From the NCBI RefSeq assembly GCF_026914265.1, contig NC_069135.1:62672738-62736737 (forward strand): a DNA stretch of 64,000 nt, given 5' to 3'. Source of the stretch: Mya arenaria. Taxonomy: Eukaryota > Mollusca > Bivalvia > Myida > Myidae. How positions within the stretch are numbered: position 1 is the first letter of the stretch; each line of letters starts with the position of its first letter. The notes under the pieces are model-generated. The model was not told the DNA's origin. It saw only the letters and a program-made list of their open reading frames with translations, and ran no database searches. Below are positions 1 through 10,748 of this stretch, one piece after another. The position numbers and the translations under genes were made by a program.

Positions 1-275
1 TGTAAATGCTATTGCATTTACAAGACAGCTTTAACGGTCATAGATTAAGACTTACTGAAATGAATCACTTTCATCTTGTCTATTTTTACATAATCAAACT
101 TTGCTATATTGATTGGTACAATATCCAGGTACGACATTGTGCATCGTAATGTTTACAGGTGACAGTGTACCCAAAATGTTGGTCTCTTTCAAACATTTAT
201 TTTACAATCCACGCGACATGTAATGACTCAAATAAATATAACAATAAATCGTATGATAAATTAATATAAATTTAC
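1..275. other. 3' flank of an A-type B-box gene copy
   Basis: Non-coding. It resembles the sequence at about 29420-29560, which lies downstream of another copy of the gene family: both have the CTATTGCATTTA tract, a TCATAGATT stretch and a TTGGTACA stretch. It is therefore the outer 3' flank of the minus-strand gene at 1585-3186, cut by the window edge and by the element that follows. Confidence 0.5.
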
Positions 276-1268
276 TAGGGATGCAAACGAATATTCGAAT
301 ATTAGATCAAACGTTTGGTATTCGAATGTCAAAATCGGTATTCGAATATTCGAAAAAAAAGTTCAATAAAGAGTATAATGATCATTTTGCCTACAACACT
401 GTTGGTGTTTGTTTTTTTCTTGTTTTTCAAAGATTGACCCCTAATGCCAGAGGTGTGAATGTAATGACAATACACTACACTCGTGTCATATGTCATTCAG
501 GGACTTATTGTTGGATACTATAAGAAGTCCCCCTACTTTTAAAATTACTGGCAAGAAATCGGCTAGTAATCGGCTTTAACACCAATGTGTTGCCTTGGCG
601 GCAAATTAAGCTTAGCAACATAGCTCAAATCGCCGTGATGATATTGATGCCATGTGCTACAGTAATGTTGTTACATATGTGTGCTTTAAACTGTTCTCCA
701 TGTTTCGATATAATGTTCGTGCTTTGAAATGTAAATGTAAAGTATAGGGTTTTAGGATATATTTCCTCAATTGTTGTACAATAGATGAGTCAAATCCACA
801 TATATTTCCGTTTTATTATTTAACTATTTCTCGAGTTGTTTGAACTTTCCATTATAGTTATTTAGTCAATATAGAGGTCAATCTCAGAACGAGGCTGAAC
901 GTCCTACGGAAAGACCCTCCATTTGTGCAAAACGCTATTTGACTAGGAATCCATCTAATTTCACATCGTTAACAAATATAAGAGCAGGGGAGTTGACATT
1001 ATTCGATATTGTTGTTTGATTGCTTATAAAGATTGCTTATTTCTTAATGAAAATCGAGAATTTCTAAAACACATTTGAGGAAAATCAGGGTCCACCGCGC
1101 GTACTGGCTACAACAAAATAAGGGATAAAAATACCCCGGCTATAACTTAAGCGAATGATGATAGAGGTTTACTATATCTTTTAAAATATGTATTTCGGTA
1201 ATCGAATATTCGATCGAAAGAATTACCAAATATTCGAATATCAAGTTTGCCATTTGTTTGCATCCCTA
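276..1268. mobile_element. hAT-like nonautonomous DNA transposon, copy 1
   Basis: A 993-bp element. Its left end reads TAGGGATGCAAACGAAT and its right end is the inverted match, TTTGCATCCCTA. The subterminal zones are full of ATTCGAATATTCGA-type palindromes. A perfect 8-bp duplication, AAATTTAC, flanks it at 268-275 and 1269-1276. An 8-bp target duplication with TAGGGATG-type termini is the pattern of the hAT superfamily. There is no transposase reading frame; the longest internal frame is 80 codons and overlaps the terminus. It must have been moved by a transposase from elsewhere. It is an inverted relative of the element at 39308-40285, as shared internal sequence in opposite orientation shows. 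Confidence 0.88.
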
Positions 1269-1584
1269 AAATTTACACAATATTTTCTAAATGTGTCATC
1301 ATAACAGGGATAAATTAAACAGGTACATGTGTTTTTCATATTTGATCAACTGAAATAAGAGCTGTATATGAACATCAACCTCAAAGGCTCTCTGCTAGGT
1401 AGTTAAGTTCTGAAGAGTATTACCAAACCCTCTTATGCAAACAAATATATTAGCCTACAAATTAGTATATCTGTTAAGCCTTTCATCATATGAAAACACA
1501 CTAGTGTGGGCTTTGCTTAAAAAACGACTCTATCACATTAAGATCACACGGAGACAAACTTTATTTTATCATGATTAGCAAAAT
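1269..1584. other. 3' flank of gene 1585-3186, with poly(A) signal
   Basis: Non-coding. It contains an A-type flank motif shared with other copies: AAAGGCTCTCTGCTAGGTAG, then a GGGCTTTGCTTA tract. A minus-strand AATAAA (plus-strand TTTATT, 1560-1565) lies about 20 bp past the stop codon and is a plausible cleavage signal. The paralogous positions in the copies at 20002 and 46387 read CTCTATTG instead, so the signal is specific to this copy. Confidence 0.5.
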
Positions 1585-3186
1585 TTAGATTTGAAACACA
1601 TTCAGTTTATCTGAAACTCCAGCGACAAACAACCTCTTTGTACGTATATCAAGAGCAACTGCCTTAGGTAGAAAGTCAAGAGGGTGTGGTAAAACACTCT
1701 GGACGTCTCCATTCGTCTTCACTCTAAACACATCCTTGCTGTTGTAGCTACATACGAGGATGGAACCATCAATATCCATGCACAGGCCCTCTGGACTATT
1801 CAGCTGGTCTGACTTCACAAGTAACTTAACATCGCCGTCACTTTTGATTTCTGTTATTGAATGTGTGCTATCACATGATACGTACATCGAACCAGTTGCC
1901 GGATCTTGTGTTGAACAGTGTGGATTAATGACAAATTGTTCTCCATTCTCGGTGGTTTCATTACTTAAGTCATTGATAACCCTGATTTGTTTTCCATCTT
2001 TATCTACTTCAATAATTTTGGCAGGATTCAAACACTGAACTTTCAGGGTTTTGTTGAAACATTCTACGGCGTAACAATCACCGTCTACGTTTATCTCCCG
2101 GAAGTTAGTGAGGTATGTTGCGGGTGACTTCAGGTGGAGTATTTTAGGTTGACTGAGAAGTGTCACGTATGCTTCACCGTGCTCTGTAACTGACATATGC
2201 CATGGTTTGTATTGCAATTTGACGTTCGCAACAAGAGTAGAGTTGCTAGTATTGAATAATTTCAGACTTGAATTGTTGTAGTCCGCTACTAAGATTAGGT
2301 TTACTCTTAATAATGCGATGTCTGCGAGTAAACATGTGTGTTCGTCACTTTCAACCTTTACAGTAATCGTCTGAACAAGAAATGGTGCCTTGACGAGACG
2401 AAGCAGTGAAGTTTTATCTGGTACAAAGCCATATCTGACAATATTGACTTCGTTACAAAGCTTTTGAACATTGTCTTCGATCGCATCTACATCTCTTCTT
2501 GACCCAAACACAAGGATGGCAAGTTCCATGTGTTGTTTGTTGTTTTTATACGTGTCGATACTTCGAAACCAGGAACCAAGCTGACTAAGAACACACTCAT
2601 ATGTAGAGACCACAGCCTTTAACGTCCTTATGTCTGCCATCTTTATTTTGTCAAGTTCAGCTTTAAACGTCCCCATTGCGTTGTGGTAATAAAAGTCAAT
2701 CTGCTCAAGATTCCTTTTTGCCTCCTTCATTTTCGCAGTGTATGCTGATTGTAAACTCTTAAGCTTATCGAAAGCCGTTTCATAGTCTTTGCTGTCCACG
2801 AACTCTTGGAAAAAATCGCCAATTGACTTAACATCAGTGCAAACTTTATGCCCCAGAACCACACACTGGTCACAACATAATTGCTTGTGTGTTTTACAGA
2901 AATATGTCATCGTGTTGTTAGTATGTAGATGGCAATTGTTTTCAGCGGGATACTGAGCTTGTCCAATTGGCTTTGTTTTTGGTATCTCTTCTCCTCTTTT
3001 CACATGATGTGTTTTCGAGATGCGTAGTTTCCGGTGTGCATCCAGACATAACTGACAGAGATATTCATTGCACTCCATGCAAAAACCCTCAACACCTCGT
3101 TTCTGTCCATCGGATATACATGGATCACAATGAAATTCGCAGCTGGTGTTTGACGTAATATCTTCTGAGCCACCCGCCGTCGCCAT
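1585..3186 (-). CDS. B-box / NHL-like propeller protein, copy 1 (intact, A/B mosaic)
   Basis: A single open frame of 533 residues, TRIM-like but without a RING. The first zinc-binding box uses C20, C23, C36, C39, C44, C47, H51 and H60/H61. The B-box2 uses C85, H88, C97, H100, C105, C108 and H113. A coiled coil spans about 125-245. The C-terminal 280 residues look like a beta-propeller, with NHL-type strands such as GLCMDIDGSILVCSY near the end. The frame also allows an ATG ten codons upstream (3216), but every paralogue starts at the conserved MA(T/S), and the ATG at 3186 has A at -3 and G at +4. Without a RING, ubiquitin-ligase activity is not expected; a scaffold or sensor role is possible by analogy with bivalve TRIM-like immune genes. 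The N-terminus and 5' flank resemble B-type copies, while the propeller and 3' flank resemble the A-type copy at 46387. Confidence 0.9.
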   Translation of the reverse strand: MATAGGSEDITSNTSCEFHCDPCISDGQKRGVEGFCMECNEYLCQLCLDAHRKLRISKTHHVKRGEEIPKTKPIGQAQYPAENNCHLHTNNTMTYFCKTHKQLCCDQCVVLGHKVCTDVKSIGDFFQEFVDSKDYETAFDKLKSLQSAYTAKMKEAKRNLEQIDFYYHNAMGTFKAELDKIKMADIRTLKAVVSTYECVLSQLGSWFRSIDTYKNNKQHMELAILVFGSRRDVDAIEDNVQKLCNEVNIVRYGFVPDKTSLLRLVKAPFLVQTITVKVESDEHTCLLADIALLRVNLILVADYNNSSLKLFNTSNSTLVANVKLQYKPWHMSVTEHGEAYVTLLSQPKILHLKSPATYLTNFREINVDGDCYAVECFNKTLKVQCLNPAKIIEVDKDGKQIRVINDLSNETTENGEQFVINPHCSTQDPATGSMYVSCDSTHSITEIKSDGDVKLLVKSDQLNSPEGLCMDIDGSILVCSYNSKDVFRVKTNGDVQSVLPHPLDFLPKAVALDIRTKRLFVAGVSDKLNVFQI

Positions 3187-4170
3187 TTTGTTTTCCCTTT
3201 CAGTCCTAATCGACAATCCTGGCTTGCTCTATTTCTTCCTGTAAACGTTAACTTTCATTCCTATTACCATTATAAACTGCAATGTTTTTGTACAAGCTTC
3301 CATAAACGAAACGACCATCTAAGAAATTATAACTGATATCAAATACAAGCAGTATTTACTCCAATATCTTGTTACGCTAAATATCAATGTGTACTATGAA
3401 GGTCTTAAATAGATATCACATTATAAACAACTGTTGACCCAATTGAAGTTCATTTTCAGAAAAGGGATTTTAATTTTTGTAAAAATTGAGGTTATGTATA
3501 GTAGTAAACATTCAGTGACACGCTGATCTATTTTTACATTCTATTCAAATAATAGCATAAATTAAAACATTAATCCATAATATGTTTTGTTGGACATGTG
3601 TGCTTTTGTTTTGTGACCTTGTGTGCCCCACTTTAAATGTTTGTAAGGACCATGTGTCTCTAGACGGGTCTTTGTTTAAAATATAGACTTAAAAATTGTG
3701 TTTGTTCCTGTTCTATTTCTATGACCTTAATTTTATAAAGATAGAAGGGGGACATGACAGCACGGTATGTAATTATTAGTACATTATTATTTATAAACTA
3801 AAACCTCAAGAAAAGAACCTGTTCAAAGACATTGGGCAAGACCTAACATAAATCAAACAAAGCAGCACTGACATACCACACATGTATCAAAATGTCTAAC
3901 TTTATCAGTTGGTCCTAGAGTGATAGAAGGGTTTTTATAACCTGACATAACTGTCCAAAATGTTTGTTTTCAACAAGACAGATAATATGACTTTTTGGCC
4001 AAGTACATTTTTGAAACATAAAGATAGGGTTCAAAGTGTGACTGCTAGTGTTTTCAAGCCACATGATGCAGAACTGCAACCGATAACCGTCGATATACAT
4101 GAACAAAGGAAGACGAACTTTGTGCTCAGGCGATTGAGATTAAGCGAACAAACATCATAAGTCGGTTAAC
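3187..4170. other. B-type (U1) 5' flank with a 20-bp repeat seed
   Basis: Non-coding upstream region shared with the genes at 10749 and 25758 and the pseudogene at 29880. Matching blocks include TCAGTGACACGC at about 3512, the AATATGTTTTGTTG tract at about 3580 and the AGTGTGACTGCTAG block at about 4034. At 4081-4105 it carries one copy of the CGTCGATATACATGAACAA motif, which is expanded into a long array at 13255-14393. I see no clear TATA box. Confidence 0.6.
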
Positions 4171-4949
4171 ACACTCACATATCAAGTGTACAGATAATGA
4201 AAATGAAGAGGCACCGAATACCCTTTATTGAAGTTTTGCTATGACATCCAAGTCATTTTTATCACTATGTGTCAACAACAAGGAAAACTCTGTACATACA
4301 TTGTACTCTAGATGCTACATGCTTTTAGTCATGACATGATATTGTACTGTCTTCTTACACGATGCAAAATAGAAATTTAAAAACCTTTTAAATTGGGGAG
4401 GTATATACGCTCATCATTCAAAGTATATTTTTCCTGTGCATTTAGAAGGCAGATAGAAATCGCAAATGTTGGCAAAAACCAAATGAAATCGCCGAAGTGG
4501 CCACTTTTTACAAAATATTTATAAAACCTGTATAAATTTATTTCAATGAAATGTTTTTTTTTGAAAACAAGTCCATGTCTGATTATTCGTTATATAAACA
4601 TCAACAAGTTCATGTAGTATTAAATTTCCTTTGGAAGCAAAATATTACATGCAAGGCTATGGTACTCGGCCGTTAAGGCGTCGCTTTGTTAACTAACTCA
4701 ATGGCGAGCACTGATCATGGTTACGTACAACTATTTCTACAGAAGTGAAGACATATAACATGATCTTCATAACTGTTTTGTTTTATTTTGATTTTGTTTG
4801 CATTCATAATTATGTCCACTTATTACTTACAATCAATAAGATCAATGACAATAACAACACATGTGTGTTTTATAATCAAATAACAGTTGTTTATATAGGA
4901 CTATATATGCGCATATCATAGAATTAGTTATAAATTTCATTTAGTTTTA
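4171..4949. other. Intergenic, no gene seen
   Basis: AT-rich non-coding DNA. The part around 4480-4560 resembles 28680-28740 and 32870-32930 (a TACAAAATATT block followed by CCTGTA and a TATTTC stretch), so it is the outer part of the duplicated segment. I see no coding region or structured repeat. Confidence 0.5.
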
Positions 4950-6120
4950 GACTCAGAATCCGCTGATTTTTGTATCAATGACTTCAATTCAGTCATATAA
5001 GACAACTCAAAAAAGAACACACATTTCATTGTTTTGGAAAAGTACCGAAAAACTGATATTTCTTAAACACTTTTTGCCATAAACTTGATTATTGTAGAAA
5101 ACTGCGAGATGATCTATTGTCAATAATTTAATATCTGTGCTTTTTAGACATAAGTGCAAAATTTATTCAAAGAAAAGAATTTAAAAAAGTTAAATCGGTC
5201 AATCTGTGAGAGTGCAGCTTTAATATCATCATAAGGTTAGAATCAGAATATGTACCATGTTTCTATTGCAACAAAACTGGTATAAATAAAAATTTAATTG
5301 AACAAAACTATATTGTGTTATCCATATCACTCAGAACTTTATGTCTTTCTAGTATGAATGTACTTGAAAATCAACTTAGCATTTGTTAAATATATCATTT
5401 CTGAAAAATAGCTCATTGAGCTAATGAATTTTGTTATCATCAACCCTTATTTAAATAAAGATTATGTATCTGGTATCTTGTATCATGTAACCCTTTAGTA
5501 TAACCTCAAAAAACACCTCCAGATTTTAATTATTATATACATGCACTGTATTAAAAAAGAAGAATAAAGGAGCTTCCATTTTAATTCATTTTAACCTCCA
5601 ATCTATGACTATAAAAAAAGAAATTAGTTAATACTCAACCAAAATTGAAGATACTTGAAGTATCCATCATCATATAACAACACAAAAGTGCTGTAGAGCA
5701 AATACCACCGCTCGTCTGTTTTTTGTTAGTTAAACAAGGGTTGAACAAGGGGTAAAATTTGACAATAATTAATGCCAGAGTAATGGGCCGTGGTTTTTAG
5801 TCCTGCATGTTTTATTCTGTATCATGTGTACAAAGTTTCATGTCAATACCTTGAATTTTAATTTAAATATGACCGAGGTAACATTTTACCAAAGCAATGA
5901 TGATAAGTATTAACACCAATGGTTTGACAATGTCTAAACTTTCACTCTTTTAAAAACAGTAAGAACTTGACAGAAAAATGAAGTCCTTTTGAAAGGATTA
6001 TCAACATACTGATAAAAAATCAACAATAGGTTTATAATGTCAATAAAATGGCCATGATGTATTGACAAAATTCAGAAAAAAGTTAATAATGTCAATAAAA
6101 TAACCATGGTCTTGTGATTA
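4950..6120. repeat. Segmental duplication, left copy (partner 60110-62160)
   Basis: Begins with a block shared almost unchanged with 60122 onwards (CTGATTTT.GTATCAATGAC, then TTCAATTCAGTCATATAAGA). The match continues through TAGAATCAGAATATGTACCAT and the ATCACTCAGAACTT block to the ATAATGTCAATAAA motifs. This copy holds only about two units of the motif that forms a ten-unit array at 61633-62130, and it lacks the 369-bp element inserted in the partner. No coding frame of note. Confidence 0.8.
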
Positions 6121-6121
6121 A

Positions 6122-6230
6122 TCAAACGACTTCTACGAGACATCTGATTGATTTCTCTATTCAAAGTTCATTAACATCAGCTGGAACTTCTCATCGGCAT
6201 CCTCTATGAAATTCTTGTTGTCTTTTGAAA
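6122..6230 (-). pseudogene. Candidate second coding exon, left copy (frameshifted)
   Basis: Minus strand. A TTTTCAG acceptor (AG at 6231-6232) precedes a frame reading SKDNKNFIEDADEKFQLML. Here one base is missing after that point relative to the copy at 62163-62272, so the frame changes and stops within four codons. Across about 125 bp the two copies differ at only three positions, far fewer than in their flanks. A candidate first exon, ATGGACATTAAAG with a GT donor, lies upstream at 6528-6540, and the phase matches. The DEKFQLMLNELG-type stretch faintly recalls the N-terminus of formin GTPase-binding domains; that is only a guess. Confidence 0.45.
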
Positions 6231-6527
6231 CTGAAAAATACAATATGATTGTGTTTTTCCCCACAATTTTAATAGGATATAAATTGTATAAATAGAGGAA
6301 TAAAAAAATAATCAGTGTTAGATTTCACAGAGTGAGCTATATAGCGACATATTATGTATTTAGCGCTGTAAATTGGCACATAAGTATTTATGATATAGAT
6401 AGAAGCTATTAGTTCCATACAATTGATTCTATACATGAGGATAAATATGACCGATGATGTCATAGTAAAATAGCTTATTTCTAAGCTCCAGGGAAAAATG
6501 TGATTGTATATTAACATATAAAAATAC

Positions 6528-6540
6528 CTTTAATGTCCAT
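6528..6540 (-). pseudogene. Candidate first coding exon, left copy
   Basis: Minus strand: ATG GAC ATT AAA G followed by GTA, which would splice in phase to the exon at 6122-6230 and give MDIKVSKDNKNF. The partner copy has ATG GAA AAC AAA G followed by GTA at 62841-62853. Both the donor and the phase are kept in both copies. Because the second exon here is frameshifted, this copy is probably dead. It lies about 30 bp from the broken 3' edge of the B-box pseudogene. Confidence 0.35.
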
Positions 6541-6572
6541 GCAAAATGAACATGAGGCTGAATTTGGGATAT

Positions 6573-7218
6573 ATGTTTGTTGTTTTTATACGTATAGATA
6601 CTTTCGAACCAGGAACCAAGCTGACCAAGAACACATTCATATGTACCATGACCTTTCACGTCCTTACATATGATGTCTTGATTTTGTCTTGTTCAGCTTT
6701 AAACGTCCCCATTGTGTTGTGGTAATAAAGGTCAATTTCCTCAAGATTCATGTTTGCCTCTTCCTTTTCATTTTCCTGTGTATGCTAATTGTAAACTCTT
6801 AAGCTTCTCAAAAGCCATTTCATAGTCCTCGCTGTTCACGAATTCTTTGGAATAATCGGCGATTAACTTTACATCAGTGCAAACTTTATGTCCCAGAATC
6901 ACACACTGGTCACACCATAATAGCTGGTGTGATTGACAGAAAGATGTTGTTTAATTGTCAGTGTGTACATGACAGTTGATTTCAGCGGGATATTGAGTTA
7001 GTTTATTTGGATTCTTTCTTGGTATGTCATCTCTTCTTTTAACATGATGTGATTTCGTCACACGTAGTATCCTGTGGGTATCCATACATGACTGACACAG
7101 ATATTTATCGCACTCCATGCAAAAACCTTCAACAGTACGTGTCCGTCCATCACTTAAGCATGGTTCACAATTCAGGCCACCACCTTTGTTTGACAAAGTA
7201 TCATCTGAGCCATCCGCG
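6573..7218 (-). pseudogene. B-box gene pseudogene, N-terminal piece
   Basis: Minus strand. Readable parts are the first box (CEPCLSDGRTR, then C, C, C, C, H, HH), the start of the B-box2, and part of the coiled coil (YECVLGQLGSWFESI), in more than one frame. The whole propeller is missing; homology stops near 6573, next to unrelated duplicated sequence. The start codon is also gone: the codons for SNADGSDD run directly into a sequence that elsewhere lies about 180 bp upstream (compare 21785-21830 and 48235-48290), so a deletion removed the ATG and proximal promoter. The DGRTR and HRILRVTK residues are shared only with the gene at 56540-58150. Confidence 0.85.
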
Positions 7219-9119
7219 TTTGATATAATATATAACATAGATAAAGACATGTACACGAATCGATTTCACAAATATATTGCTGTTTAACATCATTGCGTAT
7301 AAACCACTCAATCAAAACCGATATTTAATATATGAATTTATAATTATCTAAAAATAGAGGGATGATATTCTCTTCCGTGTTTTACGTTGTTATCAAGCAA
7401 TAGATACAGTACGAGTTTTTCAATAAACATTAAGAAGTCATATTATCATGAGCGTTTATAAGTTAATAGATACATTACGAGTTTTCGATAAAAGTGTCCT
7501 CTTACAGACGTAAATAGCCGTTTCCCTACGACGAACACCATTTCTTTATCCGAGGCAAAGCCGAAGACACATGTAGTCTTCCCTGTATTATTGGTGACCT
7601 AAATGACTTGCAATCAAACATTTCATTAAACCAGCCAACCCGGCAGCAACAGTAATTTATACAGTATTGATGTTGGCAAAATTAAAAGTTATTAAGTGTT
7701 TGTTATTATATCAAACGTTAGAAAGCAATTTATATCAGTTGCTATACAACTTGTTTCCCGATTCACAACATCCTATATATTGATTTCAACAGATATGCTT
7801 AGGCACACTATTTTGAACAGGGCGAATCCAAGATTCGACGGCGGCGTTCCCCTCTACAATTGTTCAAGTGTGGGTTAATGTCAATATCTGAGAAACAGAA
7901 TAAAAATGATGGACTTGAAGCAACATTATCATACTAAACGGTTTTTTAGATTCTTAAGTATACTACAAGCCCCAATTTACTCATTAAAACCATGTGTTGT
8001 TCGTATCATTTGGGAAGTGAGCGTACTTTTTTTAGTTTTGCTACTAAAAAGATCTCCTAACGCTAAATCCTAAGTCCGCCCATTGAAAAATATACTTCTG
8101 ACCGAAGGAATGAAGAAAAACACTACGCAAATGTCGAACTTTAGAAATCACTATATATTACTATAAAATTGGCAAGCAACAGATGTTCATAGATATCAGC
8201 TTGCGGTGAATCCGTTTCATGATACCCTGTTTAACGGATCGAGCTCCATTTTCCTACATATTATATAACACTCCATTTCTTCAATCCCAACTTGAGTGTG
8301 TGAGTTTCCGCTCGGCACGGAACGTGTTAGTGGGCTGTACGTGGGTGATTGAGTACTTCCGGGTCGTTCGAACGATATTGCAAGAAACGTTCCTTTCGTC
8401 TAGCAAAGTCAGAGTTCCTGTTGCCTGACAAAATGTTATGCCGATTGGGAAATAGGTTTTGTACAGGGTTTCCGTCTAAAAAGATGGCTGCTGGCTAAGC
8501 CAGCTTCACTCGTTTCTTAATGTGGGCTGAGCGGAGGCGCTTGTACAGAGGCCAAAGCTGGGACCTGGTTCTGGCAAGACGATTTGCATGGCTCATTACT
8601 TTGGTAACCTGAGCCGCAACGAAAAGGGAGACAAATATTTCACGTTTGCGAATGGGTCGTCTATCATTCGGGCTTGAAAATACGGCCGAGCCTGCGGGAC
8701 TCCACTATGTAAAAGCGTTCGTTTTCAAGCCCAACATTTTCACTTATGATGTTTTATCCATTAGATTCTCACCAACTGTTTCTGGGATCCTGGAGAAAGC
8801 AAAGTTTCCCTCCCTCACCTTTCACTCGTTGTCAATATTTCTATATTCTAGCAACCGTAATCTTGGCCTACCAAAAACCAGGTGGGCATTGTTAACATGA
8901 GTATCCAAGCGCACATGCTCGATTTTGTTATTTAGCACCTTTTTCTCCGATATATTGTTTATTCAAAGGCTGTTCGTCAATAGTTATTGCATTTAACAAC
9001 TCTACTTTCCACTGCTGAGTTCAACGACGATCCAAGCAGTGGCGTTACCCCACCAATTGTACTTGTGGAACCTGTTGCATGTCTCACTCGTTTGTTTGGG
9101 TTGGACGGTGTTTAATTAC
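7219..9119. other. A-type (U2) 5' flank, then a stretch unlike its neighbours
   Basis: 7219-7700 matches the 5' flank of other A-type copies, including the CACGAATCGAT block and a TTATTGGTGAC...AAACCAGCC block also seen at 23085 and 52830, but here the 40-bp minisatellite is absent. From about 8200 to 8750 the base composition is clearly richer in G and C than the surroundings. It holds open but unrecognised plus-strand frames of 69 codons (8219-8428) and 84 codons (8646-8900), and a short inverted repeat, GGGCTTGAAAA at about 8669 and TTTTCAAGCCC at about 8731. I cannot assign a function. Confidence 0.4.
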
Positions 9120-9665
9120 CCGAAGTTGATTCTACGATGAACACCCTTAACATGTCCTTGTTAATGAAACTACGTACGAGGACTGAGCCTTTAGTGTTCA
9201 GCTTGTTTGACCTTACGAGTAATATAACATTATCATTACTTTTTATTTCTATAATTAAGTGTTTGCATACACATGCAAACATTGAACCAGTTGGATTTAG
9301 TGTTGATTAGAGCGGTTGAGTGCCAAACTGTTCCTCTTTCTTTGTGGTTTCCTTACGTACGTCATAGTTCACCACTCTCGTTTGTTTTCCATCTTCATCT
9401 ATGTCAGCTGTTTGGCATGAGATGCAAACTGAACTTGATGGGTTCTGGGTTAGGGTTAGTATGTATGCACTGTGCTGCTTGTAGAGTTTTGTGTTGTTCT
9501 ATGTTTCTTGTTTGTGATTTTCTGTTCTATGTCTTTGGCGTTTGCCCAATGCCACTAAACCGTGTTTAAACGTTTTGCTACTGAGCTTGTTTCTGTAGCT
9601 TTTTGCATAAATACTGTTAAAACATTCCACGGCAAAACATTCACCGTCTATATTCGATATATCTT
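9120..9665 (-). pseudogene. Propeller-domain fragment of a B-box gene, split by a repeat
   Basis: Minus-strand relic of the C-terminal propeller. It aligns with intact copies at GTACGAGGACTGAGCC (9174), TTTCTATAATTAAGTG (9245), ATTGAACCAGTTGG (9281), GTTTTCCATCTTCATCTA (9389) and CATTCCACGGCAAAACATTC (9621). Frame is lost many times. An unrelated repeat of about 166 bp is inserted at 9448-9613. Homology ends at about 9655, at the TATTCGATATAT block where the fragments at 23688-23780 and 55079-55612 also end, so all three descend from one already truncated ancestor. Confidence 0.8.
9448..9613 (+). repeat. Unclassified ~160-bp dispersed repeat, copy 1
   Basis: One of four copies in the window. 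Shared landmarks are GTTCTATGTTTCTTGTTTGT, TGTCTTTGGCGTTT, GTTTAAACGTTT and CACTGAGC/CTGAGCTT before TTTCTGTAGCTTT. It interrupts the propeller fragment between GGGTTCTG and CTGTTAAAAC, with at most a 3-bp CTG duplication. I see no terminal inverted repeat, no clear pol III promoter and no coding frame. It could be a SINE, a MITE or the tail of a larger element. Confidence 0.75.
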
Positions 9666-10159
9666 AAAAGACCAAGTATAGATGAAAATCGTTTCCAGTC
9701 AATAAGTCAGGTTTTCTAAAAACAAACTCATCGCCCGTATCTCAGAATTACTGTTGTGCAATGTCTAATTGCATGTGTCACCGTTTCATTGATTCTGTTT
9801 CATATATAAGACACTTGTATAGGTCCAATTTTTATCGTTATGATGAATAAGTCAACTTTGGCGGATTTTACTGCACCAGTAATAAAACTTGTCACATAAT
9901 CAATTGTATAAACTCGAGACTGTTTAATGAAGTTTCAACATGGGTAATGTCGGGTTAAAGACGAATTTCAAAAGATCAAAACTATTTAAAATTAATGTTT
10001 TTATTCTCTGTCGTCTTCTTTCAACTAAATCAGAAGGCATCAGTAATGTGCGTAACACGCGTATAGGGTCAGCGTACACATTTATATATATTTATTATAT
10101 TTGGTCAACAATGGTTTACTTTATAATATCGAATTTAATCATGTCATATGCTGGTTGAT
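9666..10159. other. Shared spacer of the duplicated segment
   Basis: Non-coding. It matches the spacer at 23930-24060 and 40930-41070 through the ATATAAGACACTTGTA block, GATGAATAAGTCAACTTT and AACTTGTCACA. It also has the GGTAATGTCGGGTTAAAGACG block, which recurs at 25105. No gene seen. Confidence 0.6.
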
Positions 10160-10425
10160 GGTTGGAGTGGTTAAGTGTAAATGAATCCGCGTCTCTCCCA
10201 AGACGTGGGTCGATCCCAACTAGGGTGCGAGTGGTCTAGTGATATGGGTGACAGCTTCTCATTGTCGACTCGATCCTCACCAGGGTGAGATTGGTCTAGT
10301 AGTATAGGTACCCGACTCTGACTATAGAGGTTATGGGTTCGATCCCCACTAGAAAGAGAATGGTCTAGTGGTAAAGGTACTCGCCTCTGACCAAAGTGGT
10401 TATGAGTTCGATCCCCTCTAGGAGT
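10160..10425 (+). repeat. Tandem tRNA-like repeats, array 1 (about 4 units)
   Basis: Units of about 68-71 bp, each like a degenerate tRNA gene. They have an A-box-like TGGTCTAGTGGTA(A/T)AGG, a short anticodon-arm-like CCTCTGACCAAAG stretch, and a B-box-like GGTTCGATCCC about 30 bp on. The first two units are the most diverged. They lie between the spacer and the 3' end of the minus-strand gene 10749-12347, pointing the opposite way. The anticodon loops are irregular (6 or 8 nt instead of 7), so I read them as tRNA-derived repeats, not working tRNAs. Confidence 0.7.
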
Positions 10426-10748
10426 ACTTCTGCATAGCCTCACAAAATGGACACACGAACAGGTTTCTACCAAGATTAGTGACTCGAACTAAATTATATA
10501 GGCTACCAGCTTTCATCACAATGAAGCTAAAATAAATTATAATACTAAGCATGATATAGCAAAACAAAATTATCCTTTCACCGAGTTATTTAATATGTAC
10601 AAAAGTCAAATAACCAAACAAATCCCTTAGATATAATGTCAAGTGTACTTTATATAATGATAAATATATGCAATGTTATATTCAATGTAAGTTACTATAT
10701 AATGCTTTTATAGCTTTATTTAATGTATTCATTTAATGATTTCAAAGT
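10426..10748. other. B-type 3' flank
   Basis: Shared with 56183-56539, including the blocks GGTTTCTAC, TCACCGA/AATT, GTACAAA and CAAATCCCTTAGATATAATG. A minus-strand AATAAA (10715-10720) lies about 30 bp beyond the stop codon of the neighbouring gene and is its likely poly(A) signal. Confidence 0.6.

Noticed and set aside
1760-2038. Plus-strand frames opposite each B-box gene (also 20222-20458, 25893-26162, 46562-46843, 57297-57650)
   Set aside because: They recur at the same place in every copy because they are the antisense shadow of the conserved minus-strand coding sequence.
2641-2700. Introns within the B-box genes
   Set aside because: The four intact frames are continuous over about 1.6 kb and align with one another without gaps that look like introns.
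10160-10425. Working tRNA genes
   Set aside because: A-box and B-box motifs are present, but the anticodon loops have the wrong length, acceptor stems do not pair clearly and there are no terminator runs.
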